In this document: positions 22,741 through 31,518 of the stretch, piece after piece | Layout: each line of letters opens with the position of its first letter | Numbering within the stretch: position 1 is the first letter of the stretch | The notes under the pieces: generated by a model | Databases searched by the model: none | Told to the model about the DNA's origin: nothing | Seen by the model: only the letters and a program-made list of their open reading frames with translations | Program-made: the position numbers and the translations under genes | Assembly: GCF_003073175.1 (NCBI RefSeq) | Contig: NZ_QBBX01000027.1 | Span: 1-33,951 of the forward strand | Length of the DNA: 33,951 nucleotides | Direction: 5' to 3' | Source of the DNA: Peribacillus acanthi | Lineage (GTDB): Bacteria; Bacillota; Bacilli; Bacillales; DSM-1321

Positions 22741-24652
22741 AATCTTTAACTGACAAAATTTTTGATTGAGTTCTTGCATTTTTTACGGAATCTAAATATT
22801 GAGAAAACATAGATTCATTAGAATAAGTTAAACACAAATATGTTTGTGCCCTTGTCATGCCAATATATAATAGAGACACTTCTCTTTCAACATCTTCTTC
22901 TAAAGCAAATGGCATATTGTGGATACCTACTATAAATACAGCTTGGAAATCCAATCCCTTACTTGAATCAATCGTAGATATTTTTACATTACCATCATTC
23001 TTATCATATGAGCGCTTTGAATATTCATTTTCAGTAAGCCAATACACTGGAATACCCTCTGCCGTAAAAGCACTTAATATACTATCAATATAATTTGTAT
23101 ATTTATCTTTTTTAACTCTATATAATACAAGCATTTGATCGTATGGAATTTTATGTAATTCATGAAGCTTTTTCATCTGTTTTGCTACTAATAATAATTC
23201 TTCTTTAAAGTTGTTGGCTTTATAAATGGCAGGTTCTGGACCCTTTCTTCTGGTACTTTTAGGCGTGATGATTTCACCTTCAAACCCCCTTGAAACTACC
23301 TTATTTTTCAAGGATGAATTCTTTTGATAGAAATCCCATGCAAAGTTTACGATTTCTGCGGAATTCCGGTAATTAATTGTCAACACCTTGGAACGTCCCT
23401 GGAAATTCAATCCTGTGTCCTGTACGTAACTTCTCTTTCTTTTATAAATGTTTTGAGCCCTATCTTCTACCAGTAGTAAAGATTGAGTAGAAGGGTTTAA
23501 AAGCTTACTGACAAGCAATAACCAATCCTGTTCAAAATCTTGAGCTTCATCAATTAAGATAGCGTCATATTGTGGAAGAATGGTTTCCTGTCTCTCTAAT
23601 TTCTCTAGCAATAATGGAATTTGCCTTTCATGAATACGAAGACAATTTTTTAACCAAGCATGAAAATTAAATACCTCTATTCGATGGTTGACCTTTTTTT
23701 CTACTAAATTATCCTTAAAATCGAAATCAAATAAATCTCTTTGCTCCTCAAACATATGCTCAATCATGTGTTGGATTGTGTTTGAAAGTGAGATATTATA
23801 ACATAGTATCAGAATTTTCCAATCAGGATTTTCTTTTGCCAACAGCTTTGCTCGGCTGGAAAGTATTAATGTTTTTCCACTTCCCGCAACTCCTCTAATT
23901 AAACGGTTTTTATCACCCAATTGCTTTGCAAGATTTTCTTGATGCAAATCCATCGTTTTAATATCATGCAAAGATAATAAAATCTGATCTTGATAAGGAA
24001 CAACTTGTTTGAATTCAGCACTGATTCTTACTTCTGGGAATAAATGATACCTTATAGATTGTATATCCTCATAAGAGAGTAAATTCCTTAACCTATATGA
24101 GGTGACAAACATATTTAATAATTTCTCCATTAAATTTTCTTCAGAAAAGGATTCATTTTCCGGATCAATTTCATCCCGCATCAGTGAAAATTGAGGACTG
24201 ATAACAGAATACAAACCGTTTGCAACGAAATCCTGTTGAGTACATCTTGTAAAAACTGTACCAAAACCATATGGAAACTTTAATTGAAATTTATATGGTC
24301 CATCATGATGAATTAAATTCACATCTTTTTTTAGAGCATCAGCTATATGAAAAATATAATCCCTTGCCTGCCTCAACGGGCTCTTCACAGTAACTTGCTC
24401 ACTTTTGCCATTGACTATGGTCCATTCATCATGATTTACCATCATAATGGTATTTTTTGTATAGTCCTTCACTTCTAAAACAAGAATTCCAAGATCAGGT
24501 CCCACAATTACAAAATCCGGACGCTTACCTCGAATCTCAGGTTCGTAATATACGATATAATCATCTGGTAAGTAACTCTTTAATGTTCTAAACAATAGTC
24601 TCTCACCAGCTGTTGCCGAGGACCGAATCGTCTCAGGAACTGTTATTGCCAC
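22736..24652 (-). CDS. NERD-UvrD protein: nuclease-related domain plus superfamily 1 helicase
   Basis: A 638-aa protein. Residues ~10-115 are a NERD domain with the PD-(D/E)xK-like core RPDFVIVGPDLGILVLEVKDY (Asp46, Glu60, Lys62). Residues ~240-630 are a UvrD-type helicase: Walker A GVAGSGKT (254-261), Walker B LIDEAQD (366-372), LTINYRNSAEIV, the STIDSSKGLDFQAVF motif, and SLLYIGMTRAQTYL as motif VI. It would translocate on DNA with ATP; the NERD domain may cut nucleic acid. Such proteins occur in DNA repair and in some phage-defence islands; neither is proven here. The start is GTG at 24652 with AGGAG 8 nt upstream; another GTG at 24661 is too close to it. Confidence 0.88.
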   Translation of the reverse strand: MAITVPETIRSSATAGERLLFRTLKSYLPDDYIVYYEPEIRGKRPDFVIVGPDLGILVLEVKDYTKNTIMMVNHDEWTIVNGKSEQVTVKSPLRQARDYIFHIADALKKDVNLIHHDGPYKFQLKFPYGFGTVFTRCTQQDFVANGLYSVISPQFSLMRDEIDPENESFSEENLMEKLLNMFVTSYRLRNLLSYEDIQSIRYHLFPEVRISAEFKQVVPYQDQILLSLHDIKTMDLHQENLAKQLGDKNRLIRGVAGSGKTLILSSRAKLLAKENPDWKILILCYNISLSNTIQHMIEHMFEEQRDLFDFDFKDNLVEKKVNHRIEVFNFHAWLKNCLRIHERQIPLLLEKLERQETILPQYDAILIDEAQDFEQDWLLLVSKLLNPSTQSLLLVEDRAQNIYKRKRSYVQDTGLNFQGRSKVLTINYRNSAEIVNFAWDFYQKNSSLKNKVVSRGFEGEIITPKSTRRKGPEPAIYKANNFKEELLLVAKQMKKLHELHKIPYDQMLVLYRVKKDKYTNYIDSILSAFTAEGIPVYWLTENEYSKRSYDKNDGNVKISTIDSSKGLDFQAVFIVGIHNMPFALEEDVEREVSLLYIGMTRAQTYLCLTYSNESMFSQYLDSVKNARTQSKILSVKDY

Positions 24653-24802
24653 AACCCTCACTCCTAATGTATTTTCCTTAATTTTAACAAATATTGTCTA
24701 TAAAGAAAGAAGTTTGTCCCAATTTGTATGCTTTTGGATGAATCTTCTTGTAACTTAAATCAAATCAAGACCATTTTTCATATTACAGCATTTCACGAAA
24801 AA

Positions 24803-24831
24803 AAAGAGAAGCGCATCCTACGCTTCTCTTT
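24803..24831 (-). terminator. Terminator of the sulfur operon
   Basis: The stem aaagagaagcg/cgcttctcttt with a 7-nt loop is followed leftward by eight T residues. Confidence 0.9.
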
Positions 24832-24839
24832 AACACCCC

Positions 24840-26219
24840 TTATTCAACCGGTAATCCCTGTTTCTCCCACGCTTCAAATCCGCCTGTCATGTTTAATACA
24901 TCTTTAAAGCCATTGGCTTGAAGAACACTTGTGGCAATAGCTGAACGAGCTCCTGATTGACAATGAACGATCAAGGTTTTGTCTTTTGGCAATTTCTCCA
25001 GATGATCGGATAAAGTTCCTAACATAAAGTGATGTGCTCCTGGAATATGACCTACATTCCATTCAGATTGGTTCCTTACGTCAATCATATAGTAATCGTC
25101 TTGTTCTAGCAGTTTCTTGGCAGCTTGAACGGTTACACTTTCGTATGTTTCCACTCCAGCTTTTAGAGTATCAGCTTCAACATAACCCGTAATTTGGTCC
25201 AAACCTATTGATTCTAATGACCTCTTAATCTCTTTTAACTTTGCTTTTTTTGTAACTAACACAATATTTTTATCATAGCTTAATAGCCATCCCGCCCAAT
25301 TTGTGAAAGAACGGTTGTATGGTAGATTGATAGTTCCTTCGATATGACCTTCTGCATACTCGTTAGCTTCACGAGTGTCGACGACTGTTACTCCCTTTTC
25401 AACAGGTATGGATACTTCTGGAGTTTCTGCTTTATTTACCAATGCTGGTCCCAGTTTATTTTGTTTCTTCATTTCAGCAAAATACTTCGGAGGTTCTGGT
25501 TGATTTTTCAATAATTCTTGAACGAATTCCTTCTCATCTTTGATTTGAAACGCCCAGTTGAATTTCTTTTCATAGCCTAAAGTGGTCATTGGTACCGCTC
25601 CTAGAGATTTACCACATGCACTTCCAGCTCCATGAGCAGGCCACACTTGAAGAAAATCAGCAACCTTTTCTACTTTGCGAAGTGATTCGAACATTTGAAT
25701 AGCTCCGCTTTCAGACGTTCCTGCAACACCCGCCGCTTTTTCCAATAGGTCCGGACGGCCGACATCACCAACAAACAAGAAATCCCCAGTAAAAATCCCT
25801 ATTGGTTCATTCGCTCCTCCACCAATATCAGTCAGTAAGAAAGAAATACTCTCAGGAGTATGTCCAGGTGTGTGAAGAACCTCAAATTTTACATTACCAA
25901 CAAAAAAGGTAGAGCCTTCCTTCAATAGTTCATGGTTGTACTCCCCAACATATTGATATTTCCAGTCTTGGTCCCCTTCGTCGGATACATAGAGTTTTGC
26001 TCCAACACGTTCTGCAAGCTCCCTTGCACCAGATAAATAATCAGCGTGAATGTGCGTTTCCGTTACAGCTGTCACTCTTAACTTTTCCTTTTTAGCTACT
26101 TCTAAATAGGGCTCAATATTTCTTGCTGGATCAATGACAATCGCTTCTCCCGTTCTTTGGCAACCAACAAGATAAGACATATGAGCAAGCTGTTCATCAA
26201 AAAATGATTTAAAATACAT
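24840..26219 (-). CDS. cstB: CstB-like persulfide dioxygenase-rhodanese
   Basis: A 459-aa three-domain enzyme. Residues 1-245 are an MBL-fold persulfide dioxygenase: THIHADYLSG (His56, His58, Asp60), HTPGHT (His116), TGDFLFVGDVGRPD (Asp146), and PAHGAGSACG (His196). Residues ~270-350 form a rhodanese-like domain whose active loop reads VTKKAKL and has no cysteine. Residues ~360-459 are an active rhodanese with loop HCQSGARS (Cys420). This is the architecture of staphylococcal CstB, which oxidises low-molecular-weight persulfides and forms thiosulfate. The start at 26219 has AGGAGG 8 nt upstream. It is the last gene of the operon with DUF202 and the small rhodanese. Confidence 0.92.
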   Translation of the reverse strand: MYFKSFFDEQLAHMSYLVGCQRTGEAIVIDPARNIEPYLEVAKKEKLRVTAVTETHIHADYLSGARELAERVGAKLYVSDEGDQDWKYQYVGEYNHELLKEGSTFFVGNVKFEVLHTPGHTPESISFLLTDIGGGANEPIGIFTGDFLFVGDVGRPDLLEKAAGVAGTSESGAIQMFESLRKVEKVADFLQVWPAHGAGSACGKSLGAVPMTTLGYEKKFNWAFQIKDEKEFVQELLKNQPEPPKYFAEMKKQNKLGPALVNKAETPEVSIPVEKGVTVVDTREANEYAEGHIEGTINLPYNRSFTNWAGWLLSYDKNIVLVTKKAKLKEIKRSLESIGLDQITGYVEADTLKAGVETYESVTVQAAKKLLEQDDYYMIDVRNQSEWNVGHIPGAHHFMLGTLSDHLEKLPKDKTLIVHCQSGARSAIATSVLQANGFKDVLNMTGGFEAWEKQGLPVE

Positions 26220-26243
26220 AACCATTTCCTCCTCAAAGTTATC

Positions 26244-26624
26244 CTAGATTATCTTCCAAACAACTAAATAATAAGCACCAAAAATTAGAAAAATAAGCAT
26301 TAATAAAGTAGTTAAGAAAACTATTAAAATACGAGAAAAGGTGAACCTATCTACATTAATGTCTTTCCCTTTTCTAAAATAACTAATAGTGGTTAAAGCC
26401 AATGTGATAATTCCTACCAAAATGGAAGCAAGTCCAATGATTTTAGCTAAAATATCTCCAGTTGCAAATTCATTCGTTAAGGTTGTAAAGTGTAGATTCG
26501 TAATCAAGAATCCCACTCCGATAATGGTAATACTAGTCCTGACCCACGCAAGATAAGTACGCTCATTCGCTAGATGCTGTTGAATATATTTAGAATCAAT
26601 GGTTTTATCTTTGCCTTCTTCCAT
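26244..26624 (-). CDS. DUF202 (YidH-type) membrane protein
   Basis: A 126-aa protein with three predicted membrane helices (about residues 35-50, 65-85 and 98-120). DUF202 hallmarks are IQQHLANERTYLAWVRTSIT near the N-terminus, followed by a glycine-rich helix. The family's function is not established, but it often sits with sulfur- or stress-related genes. Here it lies 27 nt after the membrane-anchored rhodanese and 24 nt before the CstB-like enzyme, so it may support persulfide handling at the membrane. The start ATG at 26624 has AGGTG 6 nt upstream; a GTG at 26633 is an alternative. Confidence 0.88.
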   Translation of the reverse strand: MEEGKDKTIDSKYIQQHLANERTYLAWVRTSITIIGVGFLITNLHFTTLTNEFATGDILAKIIGLASILVGIITLALTTISYFRKGKDINVDRFTFSRILIVFLTTLLMLIFLIFGAYYLVVWKII

Positions 26625-26651
26625 CGAAGACACCTCACTTTGTGGTTCATT

Positions 26652-27008
26652 CTACCATGCACTCATGCCGCCTTTAACGTTAGTTACTTTTGTGAATCCT
26701 AATTTTTTTAATTCTTTGCTTGCTTTATTGCTTCGCATTCCACTTTGGCAGATTACTACTACTTCCTTTTCCTTTGAAAGGGTACCCGCTCTTCCACTTA
26801 ACAAGTGTAAAGGGATATTCTTGAATTCTTTAATATGATTTACTTTGTACTCTCCAGGCGATCTAACATCGATAAATTGTTTATTTTTATCTTTTAATTG
26901 TTGCTTCAATTCTGTTGTCGTAATATGGTTGATTCCTTTTGCTGGAAGTATTCTTGGTAGGAAGAATCCAATAATTAGTGCAATAATTAATCCATTTATT
27001 AACGTCAT
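26652..27008 (-). CDS. Membrane-anchored rhodanese
   Basis: A 118-aa sulfurtransferase with an N-terminal hydrophobic segment (about residues 2-20, INGLIIALIIGFFLP) followed by a single rhodanese domain. The active-site loop is CQSGMRS with catalytic Cys87; IDVRSPGEY and the closing NVKGGMSAW are the other marks. It would carry sulfane sulfur as a persulfide near the membrane, either for the CstB-like enzyme or as a general donor. It is the first gene of the operon behind the promoter and CstR-like site. The start at 27008 has GGGAG 11 nt upstream; a GTG at 27020 is too close to it. Confidence 0.88.
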   Translation of the reverse strand: MTLINGLIIALIIGFFLPRILPAKGINHITTTELKQQLKDKNKQFIDVRSPGEYKVNHIKEFKNIPLHLLSGRAGTLSKEKEVVVICQSGMRSNKASKELKKLGFTKVTNVKGGMSAW

Positions 27009-27034
27009 ATCAATTATCACTCCCTGAAATTAAA

Positions 27035-27050
27035 ATACCTTATGGGGTAT
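27035..27050. promoter_or_regulatory. CsoR/CstR-like operator
   Basis: Leftward ATACCCCATAAGGTAT is an inverted repeat with the ATACC arms and C/G tract typical of CsoR-family sites. It immediately follows the -10 of the sulfur operon, so a persulfide-sensing CstR repressor is the likely binder. No csoR or cstR gene is in the window. Confidence 0.7.
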
Positions 27051-27079
27051 ATAATAATCTATTAACGAATAGTTGTCAA
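27051..27079 (-). promoter_or_regulatory. Sigma-A promoter of the sulfur operon
   Basis: TTGACA (27074-27079 complement) and TATTAT (27051-27056 complement) are 17 nt apart. The operator directly adjoins the -10. Confidence 0.85.
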
Positions 27080-27116
27080 CAAGTCGTAGTGGAGTGCTAA
27101 AAACCATTTAAAAACA

Positions 27117-27139
27117 AGGGATACCCAGTTAGGTACCCC
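27117..27139 (-). terminator. Terminator of the rhodanese-MBL gene
   Basis: agggatacc pairs with ggtacccct with one mismatch, and TTGTTTTT follows leftward. Confidence 0.65.
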
Positions 27140-27147
27140 TAGTCATC

Positions 27148-28272
27148 CTATCTGACAGCACATCGATTTGGTCCGATTTCCATTTCCCTTTGTTGCTCGA
27201 GATCTGGGATGATTTTTCCCATATTGGTTTCTCGAATTTCTTGGTAGGAATTCGGTTGTGGTGGAAGATTTTCACTTACAGTTACTCTAAATTCCTCGTC
27301 ATCTTCAATATTCAGTCCATGATTCTGTTTATATAATGTACCTAGTTTTTCAGACACACTTCCATCATCATTCATTTCATTGATACCCATAAAATGAGCA
27401 GGCAGCACGAGTAAGTCGTCTGCTAACACTTTATAACGTTTATAAAGTGTTTGTCTTAAGTCACTGACCCAATCCTGTGCTTTACCCGCTAAGTCGGGTC
27501 TTCCAATCGAATCAATAAATAAGATATCCCCCGACAGTAAATATTGGTCATCCACTATAAATGACGTACTACCAATAGTATGTCCGGGAGAATACAGGGC
27601 TTCAATCTCTACGCTCCCTATCATTACCGAATCTCCATCGTTTATTGGATTATAAGAAAATGTCACTTCTTCTGCATCCTTTGGTGGAAGGTAATACCGT
27701 GCATCCATTTTTTCAGCTAACTGTCTTCCCCCTGAAATGTGGTCCGCGTGAAGATGTGTATCAATCAAGGCCTTCAAACTGACATTTTTACTCAACAAGA
27801 AATCTTCATACTGTTCAATCATTCGGTTTGTGTCAACAATGGCACCTTCTCCATTGGATTCGATTAAATATGAGAGGCATCCTTTACCAATTCGGACAAA
27901 TTGATAAATTGATCCACCACTTTTTAAATCTCCTACTTTTATTGGTTCCAGATATTCACTCCACACTTTCATTCCTCCAGCGATAGAATAAACATTCACA
28001 AAGCCCGCTTCCTCGATTTGTTCTGCGACAAATTCTGAGGAGCCTCCTTTTGCACACACCACATAAATATCTTTATCCTTTGGAAGCTTATCCTGGATGG
28101 AATCTATTCCTTCTAGCAATTCAAAATATGGAGCGTTAATAATTTCAACATTCTTCCCCTCGATTTTCCAATCATCAAAGTCATCCGTATTCCTCGCATC
28201 AATAATGAACAAATCATCATGGTTTAGAATTTTTCGAACAAGATCTTTTACCGTGATTGTTTTTACACTCAC
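27148..28272 (-). CDS. Rhodanese-MBL fusion (persulfide dioxygenase-like)
   Basis: A 374-aa protein with the reverse domain order of CstB. Residues ~1-115 are a rhodanese domain with loop VVCAKGGSS (Cys73). Residues ~120-330 are an MBL domain: [12 protein letters not shown] (His173, His175, Asp177, His178), [22 protein letters not shown] and LPAHF. The C-terminal tail ends [10 protein letters not shown]. It probably oxidises or transfers persulfide sulfur like its neighbour. The frame is open to 28320, but the GTG at 28272 has AGGTGG 8 nt upstream and gives [12 protein letters not shown], the family's usual start. It is a separate transcription unit from the CstB operon, with its own terminator; no CstR-like site is visible before it. 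Confidence 0.9.
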   Translation of the reverse strand: MSVKTITVKDLVRKILNHDDLFIIDARNTDDFDDWKIEGKNVEIINAPYFELLEGIDSIQDKLPKDKDIYVVCAKGGSSEFVAEQIEEAGFVNVYSIAGGMKVWSEYLEPIKVGDLKSGGSIYQFVRIGKGCLSYLIESNGEGAIVDTNRMIEQYEDFLLSKNVSLKALIDTHLHADHISGGRQLAEKMDARYYLPPKDAEEVTFSYNPINDGDSVMIGSVEIEALYSPGHTIGSTSFIVDDQYLLSGDILFIDSIGRPDLAGKAQDWVSDLRQTLYKRYKVLADDLLVLPAHFMGINEMNDDGSVSEKLGTLYKQNHGLNIEDDEEFRVTVSENLPPQPNSYQEIRETNMGKIIPDLEQQREMEIGPNRCAVR

Positions 28273-28675
28273 TGTTTCCACCACCTTTAAAAGATTAAAC
28301 TCATGAACTTTATAGAACACTCCTTCGTTCTTTAGTATTGTAAAGAAGCCGTAATCAATTCATTAGTAAATTAACAAATGTTGCACATCTTTTTATCCTC
28401 CGTTTAACTTGGTTATTGAAATATGTCCCATTTCATTTATAGGGTTAAAGGGAATGGAGAATATATTAATTTGATGATGGATGAATATGGACTCTCTTCC
28501 CCTATATACTCAAATGAAACTTACAATATCCCAATAAACAGGGATATATGAATCCAACCAGTAGCAAAAAATCAATCCAATCGTTGAAACTGGATGAAGA
28601 AATGATGAAACAACTTATGTAAGAATTAGAATAAGAATTAATAAAGGATCCCTGCTGCGCATGAGATCCTTTTTA
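28273..28675. other. Intergenic region with only short open frames
   Basis: A 42-codon frame (28423-28551) and an overlapping 24-codon frame from 28549 are present, both rightward, without ribosome binding sites. The first includes NGEYINLMMDEYGLSSPIY, which looks protein-like but is unrecognised. It may be a decayed gene. A terminator follows at 28643-28672. Confidence 0.4.
28643..28672. terminator. Terminator of the DUF3231 gene
   Basis: AAAGGATC (28643-28650) pairs with GATCCTTT (28665-28672), with T runs on both strands. Confidence 0.65.
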
Positions 28676-29695
28676 CTACTTCAAGCCTTTATTTTTTGCC
28701 AAAGCTTCTCTGTCCTGTGTCCCTGGAGGCTGCTCTAACCAATTGTTTTGTATCATCAAGAAGGCACCATCTTTTGCATACTGACCGATTTCTAGTGATA
28801 GCCTTTCGTAATTTAGCACTAAATCTGTTCTTTGACTAGCTGCAGCTGCGGTTGCATAGTTCCCTGTTCCAGCGGCATTTAAAAGTGACATATGGAACAT
28901 AATCAGTTTATCCGAAAACGTTTGAGTTGTGGAATTACTTACACAAACATCGGGTGACCCGGGAACGGTAATATTATTGTCAACCAACACTTTCGAAAAC
29001 ACCTTAATATGCTTGTCTGAAATATCTTTTCCTCTAAGTAAAAACTGTTGAACCTCTTTCGTTGGTGATGTTTGAGCAAAACTTAAGGCAAGTTTCGTTC
29101 CGATGGCATTGGTTTGGACGTTCATAAATAAATGGGAGATTTCAACCGAATTAAGCGGTCTCGGATTATTGAGGATTTTCACTCCACTAAAGTACTTCTT
29201 CGTATCGATATAATCCGTTTCTTTTGGAACCTCAATATAGGGAGGCTTAATGTAAATTCCTTTAGCAAGAGCGATGTGTATCGTCTTATCATAAAGAACA
29301 GACGTTTCAGTGAGACCCTGTATAAAATACTCTCTAATATCCTCTCGAACGCTCATGGATACAAAACCACCATAAGCCAGAAGTCCAGTCTTCGCCATAT
29401 GATTTACATAAGTTAAACAAAATGTATCCGAAAAAAGACAAGGTGCATTCATATTCACATCTCTCTGTGTAAAGCCATTTGGTTTAGCATATTGCTCATT
29501 GAGAAAAATCGCCTCTAGTTTTTCCAAATGCGACAAAGAAAGATTATAGGCAATCTGGACACCTTTTTTGATATCAGGATCCTCAATATGCTGAAGCATA
29601 AACCCCAGAATGCATTTTGCCATGCTGTCGTTCATATAAGCGGTCCATAATACAGCAATTTCAGACGCAACGAGCTTTATATGAGAATGATTCAT
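28676..29695 (-). CDS. DUF3231 family protein
   Basis: A 339-aa soluble, mostly helical protein typical of Bacillus. It has two related halves (about 10-165 and 175-330): each opens with a helix pair, SEIAVLWTAYMNDSMAKCIL in the first and VEISHLFMNVQTNAIGTKLAL in the second. Also characteristic are FTQRDVN, LFSDTFCLTYV, GIYIKPPYIEVPKE and SDKLIMFHMSLLNAAGTGNY. The ferritin-like helical pattern is suggestive, with His and Glu in the helices, but no function is established. The start has GGAGG 7 nt upstream. It is monocistronic. Confidence 0.9.
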   Translation of the reverse strand: MNHSHIKLVASEIAVLWTAYMNDSMAKCILGFMLQHIEDPDIKKGVQIAYNLSLSHLEKLEAIFLNEQYAKPNGFTQRDVNMNAPCLFSDTFCLTYVNHMAKTGLLAYGGFVSMSVREDIREYFIQGLTETSVLYDKTIHIALAKGIYIKPPYIEVPKETDYIDTKKYFSGVKILNNPRPLNSVEISHLFMNVQTNAIGTKLALSFAQTSPTKEVQQFLLRGKDISDKHIKVFSKVLVDNNITVPGSPDVCVSNSTTQTFSDKLIMFHMSLLNAAGTGNYATAAAASQRTDLVLNYERLSLEIGQYAKDGAFLMIQNNWLEQPPGTQDREALAKNKGLK

Positions 29696-29787
29696 AGTAA
29701 ATCCTCCATACTAACACAATGATGATACAATTACTTTTACCAAAAGCTTCAACATTATGTGTTCACAGATTAGGCAACTACATTCAT

Positions 29788-30630
29788 TCAATTCCGATAT
29801 ACATAAGGATCTTCTGGCTTTTCAACCTTCTCCCAATCTTCCACCTTTAATACAGGAATCGTGGATTTAAAAGGCTGATAATATTGTGAAGAAATCTTTC
29901 CTTTAACTGAAATCCATTCATCATTCTTCAAGTTTATTTTTTCGGGAAATTCCACTAACATGCCAAACACACCTGAATCAGCAATACAATGTATGACCCC
30001 AAACCTTAAGACAAACAATTGACGTTCGCTTATCGCATCCCCTTTGAATGTGAAACCCTTAAAAGTAACAATATCTCCCATAAATTCACCAGGATAATTA
30101 TAGAGAGTTTCCATCCCCTTTAAGTAATCCTCTTCTTTTAACGAGATAACATTTTTAGAGGAATAGAGTTTCAACTCTTTTTTCATGATTTCATCATAGC
30201 CTTCTTTTCCATAATAAATGCTAGTATCCGGACGCAAATATTGTCTGACAGCATATGGGTCATCTGTTTCCATCCCTTTAAAGGAAAAGCCTTTTGCTTT
30301 TACTATGTTTGAATCTAGTGTAGCAATTGGAAAAAAGAATCCTGTGACTAGAGGAAAGATAAATATGACATATATCCCGATTCTTTGAATTAAAGGCTTA
30401 TTATCTTCATGTTCTTGGTCGTGATCACAACCATCATGACATTCGTGCCCCTGTTTTCCATCGTTCTTCAAATAATAATAGCCTTGTACAATGGTTAGGA
30501 TACATAAAATAAAAATTGCAATATAAGATAAATACGAATATTTCATATTGATGTATTTATTTAGATCTCCACTCGCATGGAGGTGAAAAAAATAATAGGT
30601 AAATGCCATTAAAATCAATGTTCTAAACAT
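29788..30630 (-). CDS. TIGR03943 / YcgQ-like putative permease subunit
   Basis: A 280-aa membrane protein. The N-terminus has two helices (about 2-18 and 32-53), then a His/Cys-rich loop HECHDGCDHDQEHE (62-75), a third helix (84-105), and a large C-terminal domain with the family's YNYPGEFMGDIVTFKGFTFK and FVLRFGVIHCIADSGVFGM. The family always pairs with an UPF0718-type permease; here that partner is 12 nt upstream in the same operon. The loop should bind a transition metal such as zinc, so metal transport or sensing is plausible but not proven. The start has AAAGGAGGG upstream. Confidence 0.9.
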   Translation of the reverse strand: MFRTLILMAFTYYFFHLHASGDLNKYINMKYSYLSYIAIFILCILTIVQGYYYLKNDGKQGHECHDGCDHDQEHEDNKPLIQRIGIYVIFIFPLVTGFFFPIATLDSNIVKAKGFSFKGMETDDPYAVRQYLRPDTSIYYGKEGYDEIMKKELKLYSSKNVISLKEEDYLKGMETLYNYPGEFMGDIVTFKGFTFKGDAISERQLFVLRFGVIHCIADSGVFGMLVEFPEKINLKNDEWISVKGKISSQYYQPFKSTIPVLKVEDWEKVEKPEDPYVYRN

Positions 30631-30642
30631 ATCTTCCCTCCT

Positions 30643-31518
30643 TTACAGTAAAAGTGAACCAATTAACACTAAAAACGCAATATAAGAGATTAAGACAAAC
30701 ACAAATCTTTTCTTAAAAGTACCTAACATCATAAGCATATTTTTAATATCCACCATCGGACCAAATACCAAAAAAGCGATCAATGACCCAGTTGCAAACG
30801 TACTACTAAAGGAGGCTGCGATAAAAGCATCAGCCTCTGAACAAAGTGATAGCACAAATGCCATTCCCATCATGACAAGTGAGGATGACAATTCATTTTG
30901 CCCGATTGCTAATAAGGTTGAAGTTTTTACGAAAGTCTGCATGGAAGCAGCAATTAAAGCTCCAATGAACAAATATTTCCCAACAGAAAAAAACTCATCG
31001 ACTGAATGTCGCAAAGTACCTGTCAGTTTATCGATGAATGTTTTTCTTATTTGATGATTGTGTTCAGGTTTTGTGAATTTATCTAGTAACTGATTGTCTT
31101 TGTACTGGTACGATAGAATGATTCCAATTGTTATGGACACAATTAATGCTAGGCCACCTCTATAAAGCACCATTTTCCAATCGTTACCAAAAGCGATGTA
31201 TGTGGAAAAGAGTACGATTGGGTTTAATACAGGAGCCGTTAACATAAAAGCGATTGCTGCGTGTAATGGAACTCCTTTTTTTAATAATCTCCTAGTAACT
31301 GGAACGATTCCACATTCACATGCTGGGAAGAAAAAGCCGACTAAACTAGAAAATAAAACTGCCAAAAAACGATTTTTAGGGATAACCCTAGCGATCATCT
31401 CTTCAGAAACAAACATCTGAATCGAACCAGATATCAAAACACCTATTAATACAAATGGGATAGCTTCTATTAAAATACTAATAAAAATCGAATTTAATTG
31501 TAAAAAGGACTGTGCCAA
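30643..31518 (-). CDS. UPF0718 permease (YcgR-like, ArsP_1 family)
   Basis: A 291-aa permease with about eight helices in two repeats. The motif GFFFPACECGIVPVTRRLLKKG (near residues 61-82) is the family hallmark with the paired cysteines ACEC, and the second repeat has MGMAFVLSLCSEADAFIAASF. Relatives include ArsP, which exports organic arsenicals, but the general family substrate is unknown. It forms a two-gene operon with the YcgQ-like protein. The start is TTG at 31518 with GGAGGT 7 nt upstream; the ATG at 31533 overlaps that ribosome binding site and is not used. Confidence 0.9.
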   Translation of the reverse strand: MAQSFLQLNSIFISILIEAIPFVLIGVLISGSIQMFVSEEMIARVIPKNRFLAVLFSSLVGFFFPACECGIVPVTRRLLKKGVPLHAAIAFMLTAPVLNPIVLFSTYIAFGNDWKMVLYRGGLALIVSITIGIILSYQYKDNQLLDKFTKPEHNHQIRKTFIDKLTGTLRHSVDEFFSVGKYLFIGALIAASMQTFVKTSTLLAIGQNELSSSLVMMGMAFVLSLCSEADAFIAASFSSTFATGSLIAFLVFGPMVDIKNMLMMLGTFKKRFVFVLISYIAFLVLIGSLLL

